64,000 bases of DNA, taken from contig CP121690.1 of the NCBI GenBank assembly GCA_038396605.1, forward strand, positions 1,520,500 to 1,584,499, read 5' to 3'. Under the pieces are notes generated by a model. It saw nothing but the letters and a program-made list of their open reading frames with translations. It ran no database searches and had not been told where the DNA came from. Position 1 is the stretch's first letter. Every line of letters begins with the position of its first letter. Below are positions 36,368-45,600 of the stretch, piece after piece. Source of the stretch: Eubacteriales bacterium mix99 (GTDB lineage: Bacteria > Bacillota > Clostridia > Caldicoprobacterales > DTU083). A program made the position numbers and the translations under genes.

Positions 36368-37543
36368 CTATGCTGCCAGGTGATAAGATTCTCCGGACTT
36401 TTCTAAGGCGTAAATGAGCCGTACCAGCTTTTTGGCAGCATGGGAGATTGCGACATTGTAGTGCTTGCCCTCTGCTCGTTTCTTAGCAAAGTAGGAAGAA
36501 AACGTCGGAACCCAAAGGCAAACATACTTTGTGGCATTAAATATGGCATAACGTAGGTATCTGGAACCCCGTTTTTCCATGTGGGCATAGCAATTTTTGA
36601 GTTGCCCGGACTGGTAGGTAGAGGGCGAAAGCCCGGCGTAGGCCAGAATTTTATCCGGAGAGTCGAACTGGGAGAAGTCTCCTACCTCAGCCAGAATCAT
36701 AGCACCCATCTGAGTACCAATGCCGGGAACGGTGGTAATAGGTGAATGAATCTTATCCATAATGTGTTGGATGGCGGACTCAATTTCCCCAATCTCGGTA
36801 TCCAGTTCCCTGATAAGCCGGATGGTATGCTGCAGCTCCAGCGATTTCGCCGGCATCACAGAACCGACGGAATTTCTGGCAGCATCACGGATTTTTACGG
36901 CCATGTCCCGCCCATAGCGGCCTCTGGAAGCGTCATGTAAAAGTGTTTTCAGCCGCGTCAGATGAGCTTCCGCAATCTGTTTGGCTCCTGGAAATTTCTC
37001 CAGCAAGGTATAAACGGAAACTATGTGAAGCGTCGGTACCAACTTTTCCAGTTCAGGAAAGAGAATGCAGACCAGACGGGAAATTGATTGCTTAAGCTGG
37101 CCACGCTCCTTCACCTTGTCAAAACGGTACCTCGTCAGTGACTTCAATTCCTCATTGTGGTATGCTGTATTTGTGTAGGGCTTGAGGCCTAAATCAGACA
37201 TAAGCATAGCCGCAATCGTTCGTGCATCGACACGGTCTGTCTTCGTCTTTCTGAGACTGAGGCTTTTCCGGTAAAGGTTAGTGTGCAGGGGGTTCAGGAC
37301 ATAGGTGGGAAGACCATTGTCAAGAAGAAACCCAAGGATGTTGTAGCTGTAATGTCCGGTAGCCTCAAGCCCTACTTTTATTTTGTCTTGAGTCGAGGAG
37401 CAGCTTCGGATTTTCTGCAGCAGACTCTGGAACCCCTCTAGGCTGTTCGGGATGGTGAACACATCCGCGAGGACTTCCCCTTCTGAATTGATAATAAAGC
37501 AGTCGTGCTTATCCTTGGCAACGTCGATTCCAACAGAAATCAT
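36368..37543 (-). CDS. IS110-family transposase
   Basis: The 391-residue protein has the DEDD-type N-terminal domain: GIDVAKDKHDCF, GLEATGHYSYN and KTKTDRVDARTIA. Its C-terminal domain (VPGIGTQMGAMILAEVGDF...AGLSPSTYQSGQLKN...KRGSRYLRYAIF) contains the serine used in IS110 recombination. The ATG at 37543 is preceded by CGGAGG. The frame continues 79 codons further upstream but those codons overlap the non-coding end and show no family features. It appears intact. Confidence 0.9.
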   Translation of the reverse strand: MISVGIDVAKDKHDCFIINSEGEVLADVFTIPNSLEGFQSLLQKIRSCSSTQDKIKVGLEATGHYSYNILGFLLDNGLPTYVLNPLHTNLYRKSLSLRKTKTDRVDARTIAAMLMSDLGLKPYTNTAYHNEELKSLTRYRFDKVKERGQLKQSISRLVCILFPELEKLVPTLHIVSVYTLLEKFPGAKQIAEAHLTRLKTLLHDASRGRYGRDMAVKIRDAARNSVGSVMPAKSLELQHTIRLIRELDTEIGEIESAIQHIMDKIHSPITTVPGIGTQMGAMILAEVGDFSQFDSPDKILAYAGLSPSTYQSGQLKNCYAHMEKRGSRYLRYAIFNATKYVCLWVPTFSSYFAKKRAEGKHYNVAISHAAKKLVRLIYALEKSGESYHLAA

Positions 37544-37770
37544 AGCAAGACCTCCGACGGTAAGATTGTGATGCTGCTTCCACAGGGCGCTTTGCTCTTG
37601 TAACCTTGTTCCACATAAACCGTCTGGCGGTATTTTAATTAACAAAAATGCAAAGGGCTGTGGTTGGAACCTGTCGGGAACCATCTGGTGGTAGGAGCAT
37701 ACAACCAATCCACAGCATCCTTTACAGTGTAGCACAAGTCCTTGGAGAGGGCCCTTAATAACTACTACTC
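37544..37770 (-). ncRNA. Probable IS110 bridge-RNA region
   Basis: In IS110-group elements the long non-coding end upstream of the transposase encodes a structured RNA with target-binding and donor-binding loops. Here about 230 bases precede the transposase on its own strand and match this position and length. I can see inverted segments but I have not been able to assign the two loops by eye, so this is a location-based prediction. Confidence 0.45.
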
Positions 37771-37810
37771 TATAATACAAGGAGCATACGCTTCGAAAAT
37801 GAATAACGGG

Positions 37811-37860
37811 CGCGCTCCCGTATAGGTTTATCCCGGCCTGTGCGGGGGTGCGCTTTTTTC
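37811..37860 (+). terminator. GC-rich leader hairpin before the LtrC-like gene
   Basis: GCGCGCTCCCG and the complementary CGGGGGTGCGC form a GC-rich stem enclosing about 20 bases, followed by TTTTTT. The structure lies between the IS110 end and the ribosome site of the next gene and may act as an attenuator or terminator. Confidence 0.45.
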
Positions 37861-37889
37861 AATTCTATGATCTGCGAAAGGAGCACACT

Positions 37890-40316
37890 ATGGCCGAAAA
37901 AAATAAGGAACGGCTGAAAGAAATCACCGACAGCATCGAACAGGGTATCCAAAGCCTGTTCCAGAGCGACCGATACGCGCAGTATCTCCGCACCATGTCC
38001 CGTTTTCACCGATATTCCGTCAACAATACCATGCTGATTTATATGCAAAAACCGAACGCCACTTTGGTTGCGGGCTTTAATAAATGGCGCGATCAGTTCA
38101 GCCGAAACGTCATGCGGGGCGAAAAAGGCATCAAAATCATCGCGCCCACGCCGTTCAAAAAGAAAATCGAGGAAGAAAAGCTCGACCCGGACACCAAAAT
38201 TCCCATGCTGGATGCGGACGGCAAGGTCATCATGGAGGAAAAGGAAATCAAAATCCCCATGTACAAGGTGGTATCGGTCTTTGACGTATCGCAGACCGAA
38301 GGAAAGACACTGCCGACGCTTGCAAATGATCTCATGGGGAACGTGAAGCAATATGAGATTTTCATAGAGGCGCTGCGGCGTTCTTCTCCCGTTCCGCTTG
38401 CTTTTGAAACGATGGAACCGAATACGGACGGCTATTTCAGCGAAAAAGGCCAGCGCATCGCCATTCGGTTGGGCATGAGCGAAGTGCAGACCATCTCCGC
38501 TGCCGTCCACGAAATCACCCATGCTACGTTGCACAACTATGAACAGGTCCGGCTTGCCGCCGCCAAAGGCGACGAAACCGCCGAACCGCCCAAACCGAAG
38601 GACAGGCACACCGAAGAAGTGGAGGCCGAGAGCGTTTCCTACGCCGTCTGTCAGTATTACGGCATCCAGACCGGCGAAAACAGCTTCGGCTATATCGCAT
38701 CCTGGAGCAAAGGCAAGGAACTACCGGAGTTGCGGGCCTCTCTGGAAACCATCAATAAAACCGCTTCCGGCCTGATCTCCAATATCGACCAAAACTTCCT
38801 CGAGGTTCTGAAAGAGTATGATACCGTTCTGGAACAGTTCGCCGCGGACGCATACTGGTACACGGCTTCCGTCATGGAGCCGCCGTTCCCTCTTAACTCC
38901 ATTGAAGAAGAAGTCCCGGCTACCGTGGAAGATTTGAAAAGCGGTTACGGAAAAGACACCCGTACGGCCATTTTCAATGCCGCCAAGGTCGAGGGCGCGG
39001 CGTCCCCGGATGAACTTCTGCGGCGGCTGGACGAAATTGAAAAAATCTACCCGCCGAGGGAAACCGAGGCGATGTATCTTCTGGACAATGCCTCCTATCT
39101 TTATTTGAAGGAAAATGAGGACGGATACGGCTATACTCTTTACAATAAGGAGAGCCTGCGGGAAACGGCAAACGGGTTTGCCGATGAGGGCGTCAGCTCC
39201 ATTCCGACCGCTTATGAACAGGCGCTTGCCCTTGAACACCTGGCCCCCGCAACCTCGGAAAAGGTGCCGCTTGACATTCTAAACGAGATTGCCGCCGTGC
39301 GTGAACAGGATGTACAGGGATATATCCGTAAAAATAATTTAGGCGATCATGAACAAGCTGAACCGGAACCGAAAGTGGCGGATATGCTGCCGGACGCACC
39401 GGAGCTGGCGCTCGACGAATACCCCATGCCGGATTCGGAATTGACCGTGGCCGATCTGGAAGCCTGCGGGTATCTGGACGGCGATCTGCTGCCCCTCTCC
39501 AAAGGCCGGGCACTGGAGCTTTTTGAGCAAGACCTCACCGTTTACATGATTGAGGACGGCGGCGCGAGTATGGCGTTCGACCCTGATGAGATTCAGGCGC
39601 ACAGCGGCCTGCTCGCCGTGAGCCGCGAGGAATGGGAGGAAAGCCGGGAGTTCTCCAAAGCCATAGAGGACCGGATGAAGTATCAGGAACAGCGGGAATC
39701 CGCTTTTCTGAAAACCTCTCAGGACGCTTTCGCCATCTATCAGGTCAGGGACGGCGACGAGCTGCGGGACATCCGGTTTGAACCGCTCAGTTGGCTGGAA
39801 TCCAAAGGCATTTCCGTGGATCACGGAAATTATGATCTTGCCTATACCGCCCCTCTCACCGATATGGGTAATACAGAGGAAAAACTGGCTGTTTTGTGGG
39901 ACAGGTTCAACAACGATCATCTTGCCGATTATCACCGGCCGAGCCTGTCCGTCAGCGACATCGTTGCGCTAAAGCAAAACGGCGTTGTATCCTGTCATTA
40001 CGTGGACAGCTTCGGTTTTCAGGAGATTCCAGATTTTCTGAAACCGGAAAATTACCTGAAAAGCGCGGAGATGTCGATGGAGGACGATTACGATATGATC
40101 GACGGCATTATCGACAACGGAAAAAATTCCACCGTCGCGGAGCTGGAACAGCAGGCCAAAACCGGTCAGCAGATCTCCCTTCTGGAGCTTGCCGAGGCGT
40201 CGCGGCGGGAAAACGACGAAAAGAAAAAATCCGTCGTGGAACAGCTCAGGAACCAACCGGTCAGCCGGGAACACAAAAAAACAGCGTCCGACAGAGGCGC
40301 GGAAATGGAGCGGTGA
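37890..40316 (+). CDS. LtrC/ArdC-like antirestriction-metallopeptidase protein (YodL, DUF4316)
   Basis: This 808-residue polyvalent protein has an N-terminal ArdC-type single-strand-binding domain (about 1-130: YAQYLRTMSRFHRYSVNNTMLIYMQ...VMRGEKGIKIIAP) and a zincin-like metallopeptidase motif HEITHATLH at 207-215. A middle region matches DUF4316-like sequence (LTVADLEACGYLDGDLLPLSKGRALELFEQDLTVYMI), and a YodL-like segment (FAIYQVRDGDELRDIRFEPLSWL) comes near residue 615. ArdC-type domains enter the recipient with transferred DNA and counter restriction. The ATG at 37890 follows GAAAGGAG. Confidence 0.85.
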   Translation: MAEKNKERLKEITDSIEQGIQSLFQSDRYAQYLRTMSRFHRYSVNNTMLIYMQKPNATLVAGFNKWRDQFSRNVMRGEKGIKIIAPTPFKKKIEEEKLDPDTKIPMLDADGKVIMEEKEIKIPMYKVVSVFDVSQTEGKTLPTLANDLMGNVKQYEIFIEALRRSSPVPLAFETMEPNTDGYFSEKGQRIAIRLGMSEVQTISAAVHEITHATLHNYEQVRLAAAKGDETAEPPKPKDRHTEEVEAESVSYAVCQYYGIQTGENSFGYIASWSKGKELPELRASLETINKTASGLISNIDQNFLEVLKEYDTVLEQFAADAYWYTASVMEPPFPLNSIEEEVPATVEDLKSGYGKDTRTAIFNAAKVEGAASPDELLRRLDEIEKIYPPRETEAMYLLDNASYLYLKENEDGYGYTLYNKESLRETANGFADEGVSSIPTAYEQALALEHLAPATSEKVPLDILNEIAAVREQDVQGYIRKNNLGDHEQAEPEPKVADMLPDAPELALDEYPMPDSELTVADLEACGYLDGDLLPLSKGRALELFEQDLTVYMIEDGGASMAFDPDEIQAHSGLLAVSREEWEESREFSKAIEDRMKYQEQRESAFLKTSQDAFAIYQVRDGDELRDIRFEPLSWLESKGISVDHGNYDLAYTAPLTDMGNTEEKLAVLWDRFNNDHLADYHRPSLSVSDIVALKQNGVVSCHYVDSFGFQEIPDFLKPENYLKSAEMSMEDDYDMIDGIIDNGKNSTVAELEQQAKTGQQISLLELAEASRRENDEKKKSVVEQLRNQPVSREHKKTASDRGAEMER

Positions 40317-40317
40317 T

Positions 40318-40536
40318 ATGTTTACAAACGATGAAATTAATCTGATGTGCATTTACAATACCGGAACGCGGGAGAGCCTGATTGCGGAGTTGACGCAAAT
40401 GCGCGGCTATCTCGGCACGGAGGAAACGGAGCTTCTGGCCCTGACGGATTCCGCGCTGGGAAAGCTCCGGGGCATGAGTGATGAGGAATATGTCTCGCTT
40501 GACCTGTTCCCGGACTTTGACGTGGAGACTGAATAA
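40318..40536 (+). CDS. Transposon-transfer assisting (TTRAP) family protein
   Basis: The 72-residue protein starts MFTNDEINLMCIYNTGTRESLIAEL and contains LTDSALGKLRGMSDEEYVSLDLFPDF. Its length and motifs fit the TTRAP family of CTn elements. The ATG follows ATGGAGCGG and begins a few bases after the previous stop, so it is part of the same operon. It is presumed to aid transfer; the mechanism is not known. Confidence 0.8.
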   Translation: MFTNDEINLMCIYNTGTRESLIAELTQMRGYLGTEETELLALTDSALGKLRGMSDEEYVSLDLFPDFDVETE

Positions 40537-40651
40537 ATAGCTTTGCTCGTGCGGCCAATGAGATTCTACAGAATGTGTGATATACTTATAGCAAAGATTT
40601 GAGCTGAAAAGTATTTATAATTTATGAAATCAAAGCAAAAGAAGGTGCCGT

Positions 40652-41347
40652 ATGTCCGATGTTTGCTATCTAAAAGATCATGTCAGTTTTTTTGCAAGCT
40701 ATCGTTCACCGGAGCGGCACAGCCACTTTGCAAAACACCTGATCTTTTCCCAAGGCGGCACATTCGACTGTATTGTGAACAACGACCGCTTCCAATGCAC
40801 GGGGGTTTGCATCGACTCCGGCACGGAACATACCATTCGGAATGAGCATGGAAACATATTTGTGATGCTGATTGAGGAAACCAGCGAGCTTTCGCAGATA
40901 CTGCGGGGCCGGTATCTGCGCGGGAATCCATACGCCGTAATAGTAGGTGATATTCTTGGAAGTACACGGAATATTCAAGAGGCCGATGCCCGCGTACTTG
41001 AAGCATGTGCGCCCGCCGCGCACATGGCATCTGCGTACGACGCGCGGATTGCCGGTGTACTTCGAGAAATTGATTCCCGAGAAAGCATTGACGATGATAT
41101 CGTAAAGGAGCTTTGTTCGGTTGCCTGTCTCTCGCAGAGCAGACTATCTCACCTTTTCCGCGAACAGGTGAAAATTTCGCTTGCAAGCTATCTGGTTATG
41201 GCAAAAATGGAAAAGGTGCTTACTTACCTGATAAACGGCGAAAATATTACGACGGCATCGATTCATGCTGGATTCAGCAGCTCTTCGCATTACGCCGCCA
41301 CCTGCAAAAGGATATTCGGAATCACTTGCACCGACTTTACAAAATAG
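40652..41347 (+). CDS. AraC-family regulator (cupin-type N-terminus)
   Basis: This 231-residue regulator has a small beta-rich ligand domain (SYRSPERHSHFAKHLIFSQGG...CIDSGTEHTIRNEHGNIFVMLIEET) and a C-terminal AraC DNA-binding domain (IDDDIVKELCSVACLSQSRLSHLFREQVKISLASYLVMAKMEKV; ITTASIHAGFSSSSHYAATCKRIFGI). It is 65 bases upstream of an alpha/beta hydrolase gene in the same direction and probably controls it. Together they are a small cargo unit between the TTRAP and methylase-helicase genes of the core. Confidence 0.85.
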   Translation: MSDVCYLKDHVSFFASYRSPERHSHFAKHLIFSQGGTFDCIVNNDRFQCTGVCIDSGTEHTIRNEHGNIFVMLIEETSELSQILRGRYLRGNPYAVIVGDILGSTRNIQEADARVLEACAPAAHMASAYDARIAGVLREIDSRESIDDDIVKELCSVACLSQSRLSHLFREQVKISLASYLVMAKMEKVLTYLINGENITTASIHAGFSSSSHYAATCKRIFGITCTDFTK

Positions 41348-41412
41348 CATCTATTTGAAAGCCTTCCGTTTCTGTTTGTACTATGATAAAAACAGGACAG
41401 GAGGCTTTTTAC

Positions 41413-42588
41413 ATGGAAGAAAAAATTGTATTCAAGAAAGGAACATACCAGTTAAATCGCGACCCAAATTACAATTTTCAGTTGAACCGCGTAATCAACT
41501 GGAACGACGGGGAGCTTTCGGATATTGAGTCTATCGCGGAAAAGATAACCGACAGCGCCAGTTGGAAAAAGGAATTGATCCTACTCGGTGACAAGGCAAT
41601 GGAAGAAGGGCGCACGAAAAACGCCATCGCTTACTACCGCATGTCTGAATTTTTCATGTACGACAATGATAGAGACAAGCTGAAGTATTACCGTCTGGCG
41701 ACCAAACTTTTTTATGAGTACTATGATGATTATTTCAAAAGCGGCAAAGTGGAACGGCTTTCCGTGCCATATGAGGGAATAGCACTTCCCGTTATGCACA
41801 CCAGAGCCGTTGGCGAGAGGAAAGACACGATTTTGTTTCATGGCGGGAACGACAGTTATTTTGAAGAATTTTTCTTTCCTATGCTGTATTTTGCCGAAAA
41901 CGGATATGAGGTCTATCTTTTTGAAGGTCCCGGTCAGGGCGGCGTTTTGAGAGAACAGGGAAAGCACTTTACCTATCAGTGGGAAAAGCCGGTAAAGGCG
42001 ATTCTGGACGCACTGGCGCTCAATGATGTTACGATTATCGGGGCTTCGCTTGGCGGAATGCTTGCTCCCCGCGCGGCGGCATTCGACAATCGTATCCGGC
42101 GCGTGATCGGCTGGTCGATTTTTCCTAATTTTCTGTCAGTGGGATTGTACGCCGTTCCAAAACCCCTTTGGGGCGTTATGAGATGGGTGATCCGGCACAA
42201 CCTTGGCTTTACCGTAAACAGAAAGCTAAAAGGAATGATGAAAAAGGAGCAGACTTTCGACTGGGCATTCCGGCACGGAATGTATGCGTATGAGGCAAAG
42301 ACGCCGTTTGAGTATCTGAAAAAACTCAACAACTATCAGATGGTGGATGTTGGCAGTCGGATTAGACAAGATGTTCTTGTCATAGGCGCCCGGAAGGATC
42401 ATTTTATTGCGACCGAACTCTACAAACAGGAACTCGATGCGCTGATCAATGTTCGTTCCCTTACTTTTCGGCTTTTTACAGAACAGGAAAGCGCCGAAAA
42501 TCACTGCAACTGCGGCAACTCAAAACTGTGCTTTGATACGATGATGAGCTGGATCGATCAGATAAAAAAGAAGGATAATGAATCATAA
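41413..42588 (+). CDS. Alpha/beta hydrolase (FrsA-like)
   Basis: This 391-residue enzyme has an N-terminal helical cap (AEKITDSASWKKELILLGDKAMEEGRTKNAIAYYRMSEFF) and a hydrolase core: HGGNDSYFEEFFFPML oxyanion region, nucleophile Ser212 in GASLGG, the acid in VIGARKDHFI and a C-terminal His in AENHCNCG. The layout matches FrsA-like and pseudooxynicotine-hydrolase-like proteins that cleave esters, amides or C-C bonds of small molecules. The substrate is unknown. The ATG follows AGGAGG, and a strong terminator follows the gene. Confidence 0.8.
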   Translation: MEEKIVFKKGTYQLNRDPNYNFQLNRVINWNDGELSDIESIAEKITDSASWKKELILLGDKAMEEGRTKNAIAYYRMSEFFMYDNDRDKLKYYRLATKLFYEYYDDYFKSGKVERLSVPYEGIALPVMHTRAVGERKDTILFHGGNDSYFEEFFFPMLYFAENGYEVYLFEGPGQGGVLREQGKHFTYQWEKPVKAILDALALNDVTIIGASLGGMLAPRAAAFDNRIRRVIGWSIFPNFLSVGLYAVPKPLWGVMRWVIRHNLGFTVNRKLKGMMKKEQTFDWAFRHGMYAYEAKTPFEYLKKLNNYQMVDVGSRIRQDVLVIGARKDHFIATELYKQELDALINVRSLTFRLFTEQESAENHCNCGNSKLCFDTMMSWIDQIKKKDNES

Positions 42589-42630
42589 ACTGTAGCGAGA
42601 AATTAAAAAAGCTTATAGAGCGATACCTGA

Positions 42631-42657
42631 GAGCAGCCTTCGGGCTGTTCTTTTTTT
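42631..42657 (+). terminator. Rho-independent terminator after the hydrolase gene
   Basis: GAGCAGCC and GGCTGTTC form an 8-bp stem with a TTCG tetraloop followed by seven T. It ends the regulator-hydrolase unit before the next core gene. Confidence 0.85.
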
Positions 42658-42687
42658 GCTTCAAAGACCGAAAGGAGGACTTTTAAT

Positions 42688-45600
42688 ATGCCAAGCACGG
42701 TAACGGCTCTGGCACAGATGGCCGACCACGCGGCGACGCAGATTACCGCCAGTCATGAAAGCTGGACGGATTTTCTGAAAACCGCCGCGCGGCTCTACAA
42801 ATATCCCTACCATGAGCAGCTCATGATCTATGCCCAGCGCCCCGACGCAACGGCTTGCGCCGGATATGAGCTTTGGAACGAAAAAATGCGTCGGTATGTC
42901 CGGCGCGGCAGCAAAGGGATTGCGCTCATCGACGCCTCCGGCGACAAGCCGAGAATCCGGTACGTCTTTGATATTTCCGACACGGGAAGCCGGGACGATT
43001 CCTGCCGCCCGTACCTTTGGCAGTACCGCCCGGAGCATGAGGACGCGGTTGCGGCGGCTCTGGAACAGGAGTATGAGGTTTCCGGCGAAAAGGGCCTTGC
43101 CGACCAGTTGGAACAGATCGCCGGACAGATGGCAAACGAATATTGGCAGGGCCATCAGTACGATATTCTTCACACCATTGACGGCAGCTTTTTGGAGGAA
43201 TATGATGAGTTCAACATCGGAGCGCAGTTCCGAAGCGCCGCAGCCGTCAGCATCACTTACGCGGTTTTGTCCCGCTGCGACCTCAACCCCGACGAATACT
43301 TTGAGCATGAGGATTTTCTGAGCATCTTCGATTTCAACACGCCCGATACCGTCGCCGCCCTCGGCACGGCGGTCAGCGAAGCAAGCGAACGGGTGCTGCG
43401 GCAAATTGAAGTCACTGTTAAAAATCAGGAACGCGAACATCTCGCGGAAAGGAGCGCCACACATGGAGAACAGCCTGACTTACACGAAGAACGGGGATTA
43501 CCTGATTCCGGACCTGACGATCACGGAGCAGACGGAGAGCATCGGCAAATACGGGAGGATGCGGAAGAATTACCTGAAGGAGCACCGTCCGGTCCTGTAC
43601 AACAGCCTGCTTCTGTCGGAGAAACTGTACCCGCACCTGCTGGAAATCGAGCGGACGGCGACGGCGCGGCTGGAGCACATAATGCCGGAACTGATGAAAT
43701 CGGCGGGCGTGACGGAGAGCCTGAAAGCATCCGACCCGATGCGCTGGGTGGGACTTATGAACGACCTGAAAGCGCAGGCCGAGGAAACGATTCTGACGGA
43801 GCTTATTTACAGCTAAGTTTCTTCCCGTCGGAGCAGGAACAAATACAGCGAATCAACGAAGCGGAGAGCGAAAAGCCCTCCGCTTTTTCCATGACCGCGC
43901 CGCAGAGACCCGAAAAACGCGCTACGGTTCAGGCCGACATTGACGCCGCCCTTCGGGAATGGAACGGCGATATTGAGAGCAAACACGCCGTTGCCGAATA
44001 TATGCGGGAACACGCCCGCGACAAGGACACGGCGGCTTTTCTGCGCGCCGAATACGGCGACAATCTCCCGGCCTTTCCCGTAACCGTGGACCACACATCG
44101 ACTGATCTGCCTTGGCCGAAGGTGCAGCGGCGAATCGCCCAGCTCATCCGGGATGAACGTTTTTACACACAAGAAGAACAGCCTGTGCCGCCCGATCTAA
44201 GCGGCCAGCCAATCACCCGCAGCGGTGACACCATTGAGAACGGTATCACTTTCCATAATGTGGTCTTGACGCTTTCCGGCGAGCAGAGGGATGATGTCCA
44301 GCGGGCAATTCCCGAGAACGCCGCCCCGCCCTACAAGGTGGGCGATACGGTATTTCTGGACGATAAACCCTTTGAAATCACTGAAATCAGGGACTACGAC
44401 ATCCAGCTCCGCGACCCGGCGCTTGCCTATCCCATCTTCCGCGCCGAAAGCCGGGAGAACTTTGAAAGTTTGCTGCGGCAGGATTCCAGGAACGGTCCCA
44501 TCACGGAGTTTCTGGCTGCGGACTTGGAGCGCACGGACGCCGATCTGCGGGAAGCCCTGACTTCCGGCCTGCTGGAACAGCGGGGCAAGGAGCATATCGC
44601 GGGGTACTTCCGCGAAAACGAGGGCAACACCCGCGTGGCCCAGCGCCTTTCCGAAACCTACGCCGGTACTTCCGATACGATGGAGCTGACCACCGGCGAT
44701 ACAGCGGATTTCTTTGCCACCACCACGGGGTTCGAGGTCGATATCCACGACAAGTTTAACAGCAAGCGGAGCGCCCGTTGGGAAGAAATCGCCCCAATTC
44801 TCCGCACCCTGTATCAGCGGGAACAGGACGGCTTTTCCCATGAACCGGTCCTGCGGGAGCCTGCCAATCTGGACGGTAAGCCGTCCTATGAAGTTGGCGA
44901 TCACGCGGTGCTGGATTACGGCGGGCAGGAGCTGTCCGGCACCGTGGGGTACGTCGGGGAAAAGGATGTGCGCATCGACACCGGCCCCTATTCGTGGAGC
45001 CATGAGGTGGTCAGCCGCGACGCCTTTGAAAACGGCATCCGGCAGGATGAACGCAACGCCGCCCTGTTTACGCCGGAGCAGCCCGCCGCCGAAAACTTCC
45101 GCATCACCGACGATCATTTGGGCGAGGGCGGCGCGAAAACCAAGTACGGGCACAATATCGCCGCGATCCGCACCCTAAAACAGATTGAGGCCGAGGGCCG
45201 CACGACGACGCCGGAGGAACAGGAAACGCTCTCCCGCTATGTCGGCTGGGGCGGCATCCCGCAGGCGTTCGACCCGAATAATGCCGCATGGTCAAAGGAA
45301 TACACGGAGCTGGTCAGCGCGCTGACCGCCGAGGAATACGAAATGGCACGGGCCTCCACGCTAAACGCCCACTACACCAGCCCCACGGTTATCAAGGCGA
45401 TTTATGAGGCCGTAAAAAATCTCGGCTTTCAGACCGGCAACATTCTGGAACCGGCCTGCGGCGTCGGCAATTTCTTCGGCCTGCTGCCGGAGAGCATGGC
45501 GGCGTCCCGGCTCTACGGCGTAGAGCTGGACAGCATCACGGGCCGGATTGCCAAGCAGCTCTATCCAAACGCCAACATCACCGTGGCGGGCTTTGAAACC

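Larger units (their letters stand above)
36300..37780 (-). mobile_element. IS110-family insertion sequence (approximate ends)
   Basis: The element carries one transposase gene on the minus strand, about 230 bases of non-coding DNA upstream of it (37544-37780) and about 70 downstream. IS110 elements have no long inverted repeats and often no target duplication, so I cannot fix the ends; they are estimated from where core-element sequence stops and resumes. The long upstream non-coding end is where IS110-group elements encode their bridge RNA. Confidence 0.7.
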
